DNA from: Exophiala sp. HKRS030
Taxonomy: Eukaryota > Ascomycota > Eurotiomycetes > Chaetothyriales > Herpotrichiellaceae
DNA: 64,000 nucleotides
Reading direction: 5' to 3'
Assembly: GCA_023897205.1 (NCBI GenBank)
Contig: JAHWDD010000016.1
Coordinates: forward strand, 372,001-436,000
The notes under the pieces were generated by a model that was not told the DNA's origin, did not search any database, and was given only the letters and a program-made list of their open reading frames with translations. Shown piece by piece: positions 44,502 through 56,844 of the stretch (the stretch's first letter is position 1; every line of letters starts with the position of its first letter). A program made the position numbers and the translations under genes.

Positions 44502-46550
44502 TCACTCTATGGTGATGGTTTTCCAATGTTCTTTATCCAAGTTCAGTGCTTCTCCATGCATGAAATTATGAACATAAGCGCACCCGATCAAGCGGTATGT
44601 GCCATTAGACATCGGTCGTACCACGAAAGGGAGGCGCAGCCCGAATATAACCATTGCCTTGTCACCCTCGCGGGCATGGCCTGGAAGGAGACACATCCGA
44701 CACTCGTTGGTGATGCCAAATCGTCTACCTTCGCAGATATAGTCCATGTACTTGTAGTAGTCGAACAGATCCTCGGCGACGGAGTCCTCATCGAACAAAC
44801 TATCTGTGGCTAGCAGCGGAGAAAGAATGGCTTCCAGATTGGCTTCTGCACCGAGAGCTGGTACAAGTCCAAAGACTCTGCCGGCGCAAAGAGTGGTCCA
44901 AAAATCTTCAGTGTGCGTTGAGCCATTACTGTGTTTGCACGAGAGTGACAGTCGATAACTTTCTAAACACCACTTGTGGAATTGACCGAGGCCTGCCATA
45001 CTCCATGGACTTGTGGTTGTTGCGGTGATGCTTCCTATATCGATAGCCTGGAGCGAGAGCAACAAATCACTATCGTCGAATGACACGTGGTACGCGGTTC
45101 CTCCATCTGCGCTAAAAGGCGGGTGACCCAAATCACTTTGCGCACAAATTGCAAATGTATCGTTAATGTTTTTCGACCTCGGATTCAGAACCCATGTAGG
45201 AAGCCCTGGTGTTTCTTGTTGGAAGAGATAGAATAGGTCCAGACTATTCTCTGATTCGATGACGTGGCGGGAAAACTGTCTGAGAACGGCTTGGAGTGGT
45301 ATTTTATAGTCTAACGTGATGGCGTTTCTTTCTTGTTCGGTTGCAAGACCAAGCAGAGCGTAAATTTGGTCGTGATCAATTGTACATTCATAAATCCCGG
45401 TCTTCCTGATGGCGCGCATCATACCTAGCTGGTTGGAGGACATCCGGCCTTGCCTACGATTTTGGTATAGCAAGTCCATATAGTGGTAGCAGTGCTCAAT
45501 GCTGCGTTCCTGGAATTCTCTAAGCAACTCATCGTGCTCCACCAGGTTATCTTCGACAGCCAAAGCTGGCCGATAGTCAATGACCCGTTTTATACCAACC
45601 CGAAGAGTTAATGAGTCGATTGTCAGACTATTGACGTGGAAGACCACTTGATGTGCACACAAGACCTCCTGCAATGTCCATATTCTTCGCCACCACTTGC
45701 GACGACTCAAGGCCAACAAACCGTGCGTCCAGGAGATGTTCATGGTCTTGGTCTCAGCCAGTAGTACAAGTCTTCTCATTAAGGAAGGGTCGCCGTTCTC
45801 CTTCATTTTCTTCACTGCTTCTGCAGAAGATCTTCTATCGATCCCTGCCAAATGTCGGAATAAAGGAAGGACTTCGACTGCACCGTCATCTTGATCCCCA
45901 AGGTCTACATGGACGATCTCGGCCTTGGCGTATATGTCGCCCATTGACCTGATTTGAGAAGCTCTTTCGGCGAGGCTATGTTGGGTAGACCCCTGGTCAA
46001 TGCATAGGGCATCGACAAAGATCCGCAGCGGTTTAGTAGGTGAACGAAGCCGTATCAGGGCTGAATGGACGCCACATGTGATGGGCAAATATGAAGTTTC
46101 GTCAATGATGATGATATGAGGCTTCGGGATTGCTTCCCATGCAAATTGTTTAGTTGTCTCGTCGAGAACATAGCTGGCGGTCGCTTCATTGCCTGGATTG
46201 ATCCACGTGTAAGACAATGCATCAAATGCTGAATCCGGATCCGAGACCGTCAATGAAATTTCTTCAACGGTACCCCGCAAGGGCTGCCCTTTGTTGTCAG
46301 GAAACATTGTGAAAATCCGAGCATATCCTGGTCCCGTGAGCTTGACATGCTGATATTCGGAGAATTGCGATGGATCCGGCTCGTTTTGTGGGCAAGTCCT
46401 GCACACACATCTGACCTGTATTTTCCGCGGTTCTTGGTCTTTGCTAGCTCCTGGATGATTTGCCTTGGATAAGGATACGGCACGAAGCCCCTGCAATAGT
46501 TCAGGAGATTCCTCAGGGGAGGGCACAGAGCATTCCAGACTTGTTAGCAT
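44502..46550 (-). CDS. HET-domain (heterokaryon incompatibility) protein
   Basis: HET-domain protein of 682 residues from an intact single exon. These proteins act in non-self recognition and in related cell-death or immunity-like reactions, through a TIR-like HET domain. The three signature blocks are present in order: FDALSYTWINPG (residues 109-120), FVDALCIDQGSTQ with ERASQIRSMGDIYAKA and VHVDLGD (about 178-218), and RRKWWRRIWTLQEVL (about 285). The C-terminal half (tail with GTYRLIGCAYVHNFMHGEAL) is typical of stand-alone HET genes and carries no NACHT, WD or ankyrin module. Large gene-free spacer upstream. Specificity cannot be predicted. Confidence 0.92.
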   Translation of the reverse strand: MLTSLECSVPSPEESPELLQGLRAVSLSKANHPGASKDQEPRKIQVRCVCRTCPQNEPDPSQFSEYQHVKLTGPGYARIFTMFPDNKGQPLRGTVEEISLTVSDPDSAFDALSYTWINPGNEATASYVLDETTKQFAWEAIPKPHIIIIDETSYLPITCGVHSALIRLRSPTKPLRIFVDALCIDQGSTQHSLAERASQIRSMGDIYAKAEIVHVDLGDQDDGAVEVLPLFRHLAGIDRRSSAEAVKKMKENGDPSLMRRLVLLAETKTMNISWTHGLLALSRRKWWRRIWTLQEVLCAHQVVFHVNSLTIDSLTLRVGIKRVIDYRPALAVEDNLVEHDELLREFQERSIEHCYHYMDLLYQNRRQGRMSSNQLGMMRAIRKTGIYECTIDHDQIYALLGLATEQERNAITLDYKIPLQAVLRQFSRHVIESENSLDLFYLFQQETPGLPTWVLNPRSKNINDTFAICAQSDLGHPPFSADGGTAYHVSFDDSDLLLSLQAIDIGSITATTTSPWSMAGLGQFHKWCLESYRLSLSCKHSNGSTHTEDFWTTLCAGRVFGLVPALGAEANLEAILSPLLATDSLFDEDSVAEDLFDYYKYMDYICEGRRFGITNECRMCLLPGHAREGDKAMVIFGLRLPFVVRPMSNGTYRLIGCAYVHNFMHGEALNLDKEHWKTITIE

Positions 46551-48909
46551 GCTGGAGCATTCGATGGCAGAATTATTGGTGAAGATGCTTAGCCGTTAAA
46601 GCTGTCGGGTTTTCTTCGCCTGTGTGTTTGTGATGCATACTCTGACTTTCATGTGCAACTTTCGTTCTGCTCATGAGGCTGAGCATGTATGCAAGGTGAG
46701 TTGGCGCCTAGTCATGCGACTTCCGCTAGACTTCTCTGAGATACTGCAAGACAACCACAACCCTGCAACACTTCGCCAATCATCGATTGATCTTGCTTTC
46801 CTGGGCGATTCTGTCCTAGAAATGCATTATCAAGGCTATCGATATCATTGAAGGGACAAATTTGACGCCTGAAATTGATTGGCATGAGGCCAGGGTCTTC
46901 CAGTGCTCGCATCTTACAGCCTATATGTTTGCAGCGGGGTAATGACCATTTGCAGAAGTAATGATTTCCAACAATCATATGATTTGATAGCCGCGATGCA
47001 GAAGTTATGTCCAGAATTCTGATAAACGTCACATTCAGGTCTGTTCTCGCCAGCGAAGTGAATAATGCTCATAACAGGGCTACTTCGAATCATTTCTCCG
47101 AAAGACGAAACAGTCCAACAGATCAGACTCTATTCGAAGCCTTCAAGCGATGTCGCCGGGAACTTAAACGAGAAGTGCAGTAATACCTCGGATCTTCTGC
47201 GCAGAACCATCGGGCTTGCAGTAAAGGAGTAGAAATGGTGATTCTTTCACGTTGTTTTCACAGCCTTTGAGACCCAGTGAGCTAAACATCCAGAACTTTC
47301 TTGTACAGCGGAAATTTCATCGCAGGAATACGTCGTTGTCTGGAGCGTGGCCACACCCCACTGGAAACTCAGTCTGTCGAGCTGCGATGCTCTCACCGGC
47401 AATCATACAGCTTGAATCTTGGACAAAATTTGTGTTGATTCGCGTAGGGTGGAAAATCCTGTGTAGGAGTCATCGTCACGTCAAGTGTATATCATGCTTT
47501 CATACTGCCACAAGGCCAGTTCGTTACCACAACCACATTGCTCACAAAGATGACAAGGTTGGCATGGAGTATTCGCAATAATCGCGGCGCTGGAGCTTGA
47601 GAGGCAGCGCAGCCCACAAGAATGAGCAAGAGGCCAACATCTCACTGCAAATATCGCTGACCATAATAAAATGAGAATATTTGCCAATTTGAACCACTAT
47701 TGTAACTCAACGTGGCCGTGTCGACGACAGCGAAGCTCATGCAGCTGCATCATAATGTGCATTGGAGTAGAAAAGGCAAGCCCACTGATCATGCCGAAAT
47801 TGTTTCGGTGGCCACTCGCGCAAGAATGCGCTCGGCGCTTTCTTGAATAGTGGCAGAACAATGAGCTCATACGGAGACCAAAGCGACAACCAGGTGCCTT
47901 CGTCCCAAGGAATGGTGGACTCGATCGCGTGAAGTTATGCTGAGTCTAGGCTGCGTGTTTTCGAGCAAAGACCGTCCACTTGTGGCGTCAAGCATGACAC
48001 TTACATCCTGGCGGACGTACATTCCGTCTTCCCTTGGTCAAATCTGTGGGACGTCGGATGCAAGCCGAGCTGTTTCAACACTTTGAAGCCGAGCAAGTGT
48101 GAAACAGAGATCGAATGTATGGATATTGCAATTATTATCAGAGCCTACCGTGGCGTAACGTTGACGAGATTTTCTGTTACCTTGGTGGCCAGTGGTTGGC
48201 GTTGTTCTAAACCTTGTAGTGCAACCTGGAAAGTGCATATCGATTTGAGAACAAGCATATTCGAAAGAACGGGGTTGCACATATGGAGCCATAATTCCAA
48301 CAACCCAATTTGTCTCGGAAGGTTCGGAAATGGCTTCTTTGCTGGCCCCGGGTTTACATTGAGCTCTATGTTCTATCCCATAGGCATCTTCCAGTCCTCA
48401 TGCATGGTAGGTTAAGAAATAACTCTAATTATACTGTCGTGAGATAGTAATATGACAGCACAGCCGTACTACAACAACGATGCAAGGGTCACAGGTTGAA
48501 TGACGCGCACTAATTCATTCATAGAGTTGGAAGATAATCTTTCAGAGGCAATGATCGTGAGTATTTCCGGACTACCTAAAGAAGAATCTTGGTCGCGTAC
48601 TTCTTGACCATCCACCTGATCTATCGTATATGTCTAGAAGTAGATACTTCTTCTCTCCACTTCGGACGAGATATTCAAGCAATGAAATATCTTCTTGGTA
48701 ATGTCGAACATATCAGATCTGAAACCCCGAGTTGACATAAGGACTATTCCTTCAGCGTCGTTGGTAGGGACACTGCGCTTGCGACAGACCACAGTTGGAT
48801 CCTGGTGGGAATCATAACATGACAAGACCGATTGCGTTATCCTAAACCTCAAATACTAGTGACGTGATAGACGTAAGACAATGCACTATTGTGTATATAT
48901 CGTAGCTTG
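46551..48909. other. Gene-free spacer of 2.4 kb
   Basis: No convincing gene on either strand; only frames below 115 codons without recognisable content. I see no transposon ends or tandem repeats. This may be decayed DNA beside the HET gene. Confidence 0.5.
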
Positions 48910-50778
48910 TTAATGCGCCGTGGTACCTCTCAGACCGTTAGACACAACAGGTTTGATTCCACTTGTGGCAAGGATCGGTCCTGGCTGGTCGTCACTAGGA
49001 GGTGGTGCGAGAGCGTTCTTCTCATTCTCGACTTGTTCAATGTTCGAGTATTCTTCACTGGCTGGGGTCTCGGACAATTTTCTGGCCTTGCGGCGTCGTC
49101 GGACGATGTCATCGATGTATCGGATGATGGCGAGAGTCAGACCAAATGCCAAGACGGCGCAGGCGACGCTGAATGCTCGTCGATACCTTGGTCGGTCGTC
49201 GGATCGGAAGATCTGGGCTCCGTAGATACCGGCGATATTGGCACCCATGATGACCCTGGACAGGTATTAGTATGTCTTGACGGGATTGTTGAAGAGGCGA
49301 TAACTTACATGGCCATGGCAAGAGCACGTTCCTCGGAATCGGTACAGGTGAGCGACATCCAAGTAATGTTCAGAGGATGGGAGAATGTGCCGAAAACTTG
49401 GGTCCACACAACACCAAAGAATCGCACATTTCGATTGCGGATTTCAGTGAAGATGCGGTTGAAAATGTAACCGAGAAGATGGAAGCTTAGGCCGGCCATG
49501 ACCGTCTCTCCTCGTCGTGAACTGCAAGTTGTTAGTGATGCTGACCATACAAAACAAGTATCGAAATCGACTTACAAATGGTCAGAGATGTAACTGAAGC
49601 CAAACGAGACTGGAATCTGCAAGAATAGACCAATGGATGCGAAGGCGTTGGAGTTCAGAGCACCAAAACCGAATGAGGTAACAATGGTAGGGGCATAAGT
49701 ATCGAAAGCACGTTGAGGTCCATTGTTGGCCATGGTGATGAAGACGTGGGCCCACATTCGCCAGTTGGAAAGCTTCCCATAAATTAGTGACGGTCGAACA
49801 TAAGCAAGCACGGAATACTTACAGCCTTCTTGAAAGCTGGTCGACCGATGGACTTCTTCTTCTTTCCTTTCATTGGGTCATCAATCAGCACGCGGGTGTT
49901 CAGGATATGAAGCTCTCTGTCCGTGAAGATTCGGACACCTGGCAAGAAAGTGCTGCGAGGCTTCTTAAAAGAATCCGGAAGGAAGAAGCCCAGGATGAAG
50001 CCGCTCAAGATGGTGAAGCCTCCCATGAGGACGAACAGCCAGAACCATCCCGACTTGCCACCAACACCTCTCATGTGTAGGATACCGAATGCAAGGAGTT
50101 TGGCGGACGCCTGACCAAATTGGTTACCAAAGTAGAAGATCATGACTCTCTTGGCGGTCTCCTTGCGGGTATACCAAGTCGATAGAGTCCAAAGACCGCC
50201 CGGAATGAAACCAGACTCGGTAATTCCAAGGAGCAGTCGAGTGGAGATGAAAGAAGCATAGTTGGTTTGGAATGCTTGGAATGTGCTGACGATGCCGAAG
50301 AGGAACAGCTGAAGCGTGAGCCATTTGCCAGGTCCAACTCGGTACAGAATCATGTTCGAGGGGATTTCGAACAAGACGATACCAAGTGAAAGCATCTGTT
50401 GACCAACATTGAATTGGTTCTGAGTGATGCCGATTTCCTCCATGAACTTGTCAGTGATAGCATTTGCCATATTTCCACGATCCAATTCTGACCAGATCGT
50501 ATTAGTTATATTCTGTCTGAAGGGGACCCGGCTCAATACTAACGGAGGCAAAAGAAGCCCAAAGTCAACAGCGGCATAATGATAAAATCCAGCCTGTCGA
50601 GGGCTTCATCAGTGCTGGCCGAAGTGAATGTTCGTATCTTAGATTACTCACTTGCGCTTCGCTTTGATTTCTTCGGCTTTTGTCCAGTCCCGTGTGAGAA
50701 GGGGACCTTCACCATGGTCGCTTGGATGTGGGGAATCGTCCACCACGTACTTTTCGGACTTGGATCAAGGTCGGACAT
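48910..50778 (-). CDS. DAL5/anion:cation symporter family MFS permease, one frame break
   Basis: Plasma-membrane permease of the fungal allantoate/nicotinate (DAL5, TNA1) group. The start at 50778 gives MSDLDPSP; one A added to the A run (+ strand T run 50751-50754) gives KKYVVDDSPHPSDHGEGPLL and the family's LTRDWTKAEEIKAKRKLDF. Introns: 50594-50651, 50488-50543, 49774-49822, about 49524-49574, and about 49258-49308. Landmarks: LQLDRGNMANAITDKF, GIVLFEIPSNMILYRVGPGKW, TRLLLGITESGFIPGGLWTLS and the last helix followed by a basic/acidic tail (RRRRKARKLSETPASEE). About 500 residues. The organic-anion substrate is unknown. Confidence 0.86.
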
Positions 50779-52107
50779 GGTTGCAAATGAATTTGGTGCT
50801 ATCTACGCAAAGAGGAAGGAGGTGATAATGCCTTCCGGACCTTCAAGGGAGATACAATCTCATTGTTCTTATAGAGAAGTCTATCTTTTCCTGCTTCACC
50901 CACGCCATGCCCATCTCGATCTGGATTCCGAAGAAATTTGAGTTGCACGTTTCTGTTGGTCACACAGCCAAGCAAGTGACCGCATTGTGGATGTACCGTA
51001 CAGCATGCCCAGAGAGCCTCGCCCTGAAGTCTCTGTCAGTGCCGAGAAGAAAACAAGTACTTGTGGCTGTTCCGCGGGATGATCTATGGATAGTCAAGAG
51101 ATTTAGTTCACTTTGGTGAAAAGGAAGTGCCAAATGCCAAGAATCTCTTGGCGTGTCTTGTCGGGATGGCGACATTTATTATAGACATCACGCCATCCAG
51201 GCTACTTTCCTCCACCAATTTCACAACTCCTCTCAGCAGGATAGTGAGCAAGAATTATAAGGTACAAACAGAGACAAAGATACCGGCGACTGTCATTGGC
51301 GCATCGAATGACTCCGACTTCGAACTCGCCAATCTACTCCAGTCGCTTCCTCCCGGGCTGTCTCCTTTGCCAGCGGATGCTGATCTTACCTTGCGGAAGT
51401 GAACGCCCACCAGATTGGTCTCGTAATGACTTGTACCTAAGGATGGTCTTGGCAGATTTATGCTCGTGTATGAGCCCTTTCTCATCATGCAACGGGAGAT
51501 AGGCCCAGGCTATGGATGCAGATTGTCATCGTTTGGTTCGTGTCGACGGAGAGGGTGTCGTCGTGTGTTGGCATCGTTTGGAACCGCGGAAATGATGGAA
51601 ATCGAAGACTGTCAAGAGCTTGTTGCCTGTTGCTTGTCTTGTCCAGACCGTGGCTATGGATACATGGCTGTTCTTGGATTATCGGCGGCGACGAGCGAGC
51701 TTCACCGGATCTCAGGTTATTCAGATCCGAGCTTGGGTTCGACAGGGTTTTATGTACGTGGGGAGGTAGGTGGGTAGGTGGTAGCAGACCCGTAAAGGAT
51801 CAAACCCTGGTCGACAGGTCAATCTGGTTATTCCATCACACTGCCCCGCTTGGCGTTGTCTGGAACGCTGGGACGGGCTTGGATGTGTGTTTAGCACCGC
51901 TTATACTTGATACATAACACATGCAAGCCATGGATTGATGGTGTCAAGTTCTGGACATGAAAAAGTTTTCAATCCTTTCTTACTCGACTCTACTTGCATC
52001 GCAGCAGGAGCGATCTCGCTCAGGCTGTCCCGTTGCAAAAAGTCCGACCCTGCCACTCCCACCCACCAGATCCACCCCCGTTCTATTGAGATTATCCTAT
52101 TCAGGCG
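50779..52107. other. Intergenic region, no supported gene
   Basis: Divergent-promoter region of the DAL5-type permease and the RING gene. The frame at 51127-51402 and its neighbours look weakly protein-like (GASNDSDFELANLLQSLPPG) but have no partner exons or family. Left unassigned. Confidence 0.4.
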
Positions 52108-52692
52108 ATGATGTCTTCCCTTAGTCTCCGAAATGATCACCCCCAACCCAGCACCGATGTGGTCAAAATCATCCTCTTCTCTATTACAGGCGCTATTATT
52201 GCTTTCTTTGCCACGCTAGTCGTTCTTGGAAGCCTTCGAGTCTATCGTCATCCAGAACGGTATATGCCACAAAACATACCAGGACAGCCAAGACTCAACC
52301 GAGCCAGAGGCATCACCCGGGCCATCCTTGAGACTATACCTGTCGTCAACTTTGCCCAGCATGGCGAATCTTCAAAGAGTGATGTCGAATTACAGCAGAA
52401 AGGCTCTGTGATTGACAAAGAAAAAGACACTACAATTGAGACAACCAAAGAAAGTGATACCTCTAGCAGTGCAGCAAGAACGAATAGGGCTTCGACAAGC
52501 GATGGTAATGTCTGTGCATTGTGTATGGAAGACTTCACCATCGGTCAGAAGGTCCGCTTGTTACGTTGTAAACATATATTTCATCCAGACTGCGTCGATC
52601 CTTGGTTGTTGAACATGAGCAGTACCTGTCCATTGTGCCGTACTGATCTCGATTCAACTTCGTCAGCTAAGATGAACAACGAGCCTCATTGA
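52108..52692 (+). CDS. RING-H2 E3 ligase-like membrane protein
   Basis: A 194-residue ATL/RNF13-like protein. One transmembrane helix near the N-terminus (VVKIILFSITGAIIAFFATL) is followed by a cytosolic tail, a Ser/Thr/Lys-rich linker and a C-terminal RING-H2 domain: CALCMEDF, then LLRCKHIFHPDCVDPWL and TCPLCRTDL (C-x2-C...C-x-H-x2-H-x2-C...C-x2-C). It probably ubiquitinates membrane or endosomal cargo with an E2; substrates unknown. Intact single exon. No luminal PA domain precedes the helix, unlike RNF13, so the protein is short. Confidence 0.88.
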   Translation: MMSSLSLRNDHPQPSTDVVKIILFSITGAIIAFFATLVVLGSLRVYRHPERYMPQNIPGQPRLNRARGITRAILETIPVVNFAQHGESSKSDVELQQKGSVIDKEKDTTIETTKESDTSSSAARTNRASTSDGNVCALCMEDFTIGQKVRLLRCKHIFHPDCVDPWLLNMSSTCPLCRTDLDSTSSAKMNNEPH

Positions 52693-54262
52693 ACCATCAT
52701 GCCATAGTCATCGGCACCAAAGATGAGCAATTCTTGGCCTTATGATATCACGAGTTATGGAGTATTACACGAGCATAAATGATGTTGAAGGAATGATGAC
52801 GGAATATGCTAACCAGAAGATTCAGATACCGCAGCTAATCACGTAACGATCACTATCTACAGCAGAAGCATACCGAGACATTTGCTCATGTACAGCGCCC
52901 TGAACTTATTGCCATGCAAAATTTTCAGGCACACAGCCACAGAAACGTCGTGAACTCCTATGTCACATATGTCCCAAAGGTCAACATCCGCAAAAACGAA
53001 GCCTACGACCCTCTCCCTACTCGCAAGGGATATTTTTACAGAGACTGCGCTGTCTAGCATGAATGATACCCTGAAAAATCAGTCGATATCAATTTGGCGA
53101 TCACAGTGTTGAACCATCAAACAGTCCGAAATAGGAGGTTGACGCAGTTGCACTGTATCGCATTTCCCAGACAATACACACTGGGGAACGGGTCTCGCAG
53201 TTGCGTGGATGGTTTCTTCTCTTCAACCACATGTCCCGCAAGCAATTGGCGTGCTTGCACCGCACCCTTTTGAGGATACGAATGGGTACATAACATCATC
53301 CCACGAGCAAAAGAGATGGATTCTATACCAATGGAATCTTTACGGACCTTTTCGCATACACCCAAACCCATCATTATCTACAATTGTCCATTCCCGCACT
53401 TCTCGGAGAGTTCAGGAATCTGCTCTCCCTCTTTCTCACACCCATCAAAGGAGCTCTTCAAGTAAATGTCACGACAACAACATCAACGCGACATAAGTCC
53501 CGGTACTTGCAGCAAAGGCAGCTAGCTTTGTTTCTTGGAACGCGGGCGATATCATAGCCTTATCCAGACCGACCCGCCAAAGACATCGCCTCTGTGCTGA
53601 TCATACAAGCAAAGTTCTTTTGCAAGTAAGAATTCACTCCTCATCTTTTCTGCGAATCATGCAACAAGAAGTCGCAGTTACTCGTCTGTAGACTCTTGCG
53701 GAGCATTCCATGACTGTGCTTTAGAAAGTACAGCCAACTGGTATCAGGCTCTCAATGCCTGTTTTGGTATCTACTTGCACTTGCAAGGTGGTGCTCCTGT
53801 GCTCCTATGCTACTTTTCGTTTTCATCCCCATCTTCCACTCCGAAGTATGTTCTTTCCGAGCCAGTTCGCCATCATTCAGGCCCAGACAGATCATATGGA
53901 CGTTCCGCGAAGCCTTTCCTCTTCGAATTTACGTAGTCTTCAACCAATATCAACGAAAAGCATAGAAAGTTAATCTTTACACAAAAAAGAATACTTGTAA
54001 GTTGTAACAGCGAAACAATCTCACTTATCCCCTCGCCTCCTCCCCTCCCTATCACTCCCGTCCAACTCTGTCGAACAGTTCAGCCCTCGTCATTACGATC
54101 CACGAACAATTCTATAGACACCCCAAGAGAAAATCAAACCCCAGACCTAGCCGGACAAAAGCACGTCAATTAAGAAAGACAACAATCTTCTCCCCTTCTC
54201 CGCCACTTCATGCCCGAGTAGTCACGGGCAACTGCTTCGCTGCTTGATGGCGTGTTACCTAA

Positions 54263-54302
54263 CTAGCCACCTAGCCACCTAGCCACCTAGCCACCTAGCC
54301 AC
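54263..54302. repeat. CTAGCCAC octamer repeat, five copies
   Basis: Five perfect tandem copies, directly readable. Confidence 0.9.
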
Positions 54303-54661
54303 CTACTTACTGACTTACTTGGTCAGACAGCTGAACAGACACTACCACCTCGTGACATTCGCTCAGCTCGTCGACTAGTCAATAGTCTATTAAGTCAGTG
54401 AACCAGTAAAGTACACACAATAAGCGCCGCAAGGTATCATCAACATATTGCACTATATGTCAACGTTCGTCTTCAGGCACAAATGTTGAAGTATTGAAAT
54501 ATTGAAGTGTCGCGTGCCGACTTTCACAAAGAGTACTCCATAGTCAATGTAAATGCAGAAGAAAGCGCACACCCATCCACCCACCCAACCACTCTGCCAT
54601 GAAGGAAACATAGGTAGCTGAATAAACTCCAGGAACGTCTAGCTAGGGTAGTCAGTCAAAG

Positions 54662-54689
54662 CAGTCAGTTAGTCAGTCAGTCAGTCAGA
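54662..54689. repeat. TCAG tetranucleotide repeat
   Basis: Imperfect tandem GTCA/TCAG units, with further diverged copies on both sides. Confidence 0.75.
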
Positions 54690-54826
54690 CTAGTTAGTTA
54701 GCCACGAAGGAAAATCCCCCTTCCCCCTTCCCCATGTCCCCGCCCCCCCTTCGTTCAGCCATTCGGCGGCTGGACCGGGTAGCCAGTTAGTCAAGCTTGG
54801 GCAGGGCGAGATCTGGTTCTCGACAG

Positions 54827-54850
54827 CGTCTCGTCTCGTCTCGTCTCGTC
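54827..54850. repeat. CGTCT pentanucleotide repeat
   Basis: About five tandem CGTCT units. Confidence 0.8.
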
Positions 54851-55401
54851 GGGAACCGCCGCGCTCGTTCCTTAGTTGACTAACTAGTAACTACGGAGTA
54901 GGTTGTGATAGCTGAATACTGACTAAATAAATAGCTTGGTAGCTGGCGTGCTGGGCAGGTCGGTAGCTTCGGAGCTCGGTAGCCTGTAACTAGTCTGTTT
55001 GTAAGGAGTAGGTCATGCATAGGCACAATTCGATTTTCGCCAAGGAGGGAGCGAATGCGACATTGCGACATTGCGACAAGGGTTGTCGTTTTCATTTCAT
55101 AACATAATCTTTTCACTGCTGGCTTGATTGTGGAGAAGGGGCGAAAGAAAAGAAGAGGAAGAAGGAAATATAGAGTCTAGGTCGCGGGTCAAGGTTGAGG
55201 TTGAGACTGAAGTCGGAGCCCATGATACCTTCTATTGTAGGTGTACATAGAATCCTTGGATCGAATTTTCCGTTGCTGGAACCGCTCGTCTCCTGCCTTT
55301 CCCTCGGTCTTGCCTCCATGATAACCACCCACCGTCCACCATGCGACGAGCTTTTCCCCTGCTTTCAAATATCATACATTTCATTCAATGGAACTAGACC
55401 A

Positions 55402-56010
55402 TCAATCCATCTCTCCCCAACCACCCTGATCAGCATTTTCCAAAATCGTCCTGACGTGCCCTCTGATTCGATGCATTGCGTGCCGGCGGCGCTCGCGTTG
55501 CCTCTTCTCCTCTCTCCGCCGCCGTCGGCGTAATCGACGCATTCGTGCGCGCACAGCATCGTCGAGCCAGTCTCGCAGATGTCGCTGCTGATAGCTGGCC
55601 ATCTCGCGAAGTGAGAGCTTGCGGTCGAGCCTGGTGGAACCACAGCGGGAGGAGGCTTCACTATTTCCAAGATCGTCACTTTCGATTGAAAGGGCTATGT
55701 CAGCTTCTTCATCATCCGGCTGGTCTTCAGCGTCATGGTCATTTTCGTCGAGTATTTCCTCCGGAGAAGGATTGCTATCAATAGCATCATGTCGCTTTCG
55801 ATTCGAATCGCAGTATGTGGTACCTGTTATCGATCGCTCATTCTCATTCTCATCCTTATGCGTCCGTGTCCGAGCCTGTAGCCGCTTCGCTGCCCACTTC
55901 TTTGCGATTACCTTTGCTTTTGCGGCCTCAACCTTGAGTTGCGCGTAGGAGTCAAATCTCTTCAGCGGAATACGGGAACCAGTTCTCAATTTCAAGGCCC
56001 GGTCTTTCAT
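55402..56010 (-). CDS. Hypothetical charged protein
   Basis: ATG 56010 (MKDRALKLRTGSRIPLKRFD) opens a frame of 202 codons; the frame upstream to 56097 begins at a non-ATG codon. Composition is strongly biased: an acidic middle (NDHDAEDQPDDEEADIALSI) and a basic Arg-rich helix near the C-terminus (RARMRRLRRRRRREEKRQRE) ending in HRIRGHVRTILENADQGGWG. No family recognised. An upstream exon may exist. Such charge patterns are frequent in nucleic-acid-binding proteins, but this is not evidence of function. Confidence 0.45.
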   Translation of the reverse strand: MKDRALKLRTGSRIPLKRFDSYAQLKVEAAKAKVIAKKWAAKRLQARTRTHKDENENERSITGTTYCDSNRKRHDAIDSNPSPEEILDENDHDAEDQPDDEEADIALSIESDDLGNSEASSRCGSTRLDRKLSLREMASYQQRHLRDWLDDAVRARMRRLRRRRRREEKRQRERRRHAMHRIRGHVRTILENADQGGWGEMD

Positions 56011-56844
56011 CGTCTTTGATTCGTCACTGACTCTGGTTTGATTTTTCGGTTGATGAAAGGAACCCACAATGGAGACGATATCACTCCTGTGCTCCACTGT
56101 GTAATTAATCCAACAGATGCTCGGCGATAGACAGCTGCACTGTACTCCCTTACTGCTGATGCAAGCACCTCCGAATTTCGGCCCTGTGACAGCCCTTTGA
56201 AAACGCCGTCAGGCTCGGACAAAGGTCTTGGAAACCTCTGCTGGCTCAGTCGTTATGAGAATAGTCGATCGATGGTGAACTAGCTCGGCGGTAGGGTCAC
56301 TTACGAACGGCGGGAGATAATAATTCTCACACCCGAGCACTGGGAGGGAGACAAAGACTTTTGATCCGACCCTTATGTTACCCAAGCAAGGTTCGGCAAC
56401 GTTGATTGAAAGTTTTGATTCTGTTGGTGCTCCTCTTCCAATCTGATATTTTGGCGCAGAGGCGCTGGGTTTGCGTCTTGAAGATCATGCGAGAAGAAGA
56501 AGCTGGGACAAGAGTCGTGATTGGAAAACTTTCTGCAAAGGAGACGTGAGGTGCCCAAGTGGCTGAGATGAGACAATGCCATGGTGAAGGGGAAACGATA
56601 GCTGACGGCAGGGAGCAATATAGAGGGACATCTTATGTCTAAATCGTGTCCATTCTGCAACTTTTGTTGTGAAGTACGATGGAATTTGTTTGATCGTATT
56701 CTATTCATGCTTTGACAGTGTGTTTGAGCACAATGCTAGGAGTATTTGTGACTTTCATAAACTCCAAACAAATGCTGCCTCACTGCTAGAAACAACTGTG
56801 ACATTGACAGTAAAAAATAGAATTTGTGTTTGTCCATCACCTAC
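56011..56844. other. Intergenic region, no gene
   Basis: Lies between two minus-strand genes, with no supported coding. It may hold the first exon of the 55402 gene. Confidence 0.35.

Larger units (their letters stand above)
52693..55401. other. Gene-free region of 2.7 kb with tandem repeats near the end
   Basis: No supported gene. Repeats: CTAGCCAC octamer at 54263-54302, TCAG-type at 54662-54689, CGTCT-type at 54827-54850 and a TACGGAGTA 9-mer at 54892-54900. The part from 54240 on is built from short CTAG/TTAG/GTCAG words. The 3' part should serve as downstream sequence for the minus-strand gene at 55402. Confidence 0.5.

Noticed and set aside
51127..51402. Possible small gene before the RING gene
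   Set aside because: It is short, without partner exons or recognised motif.
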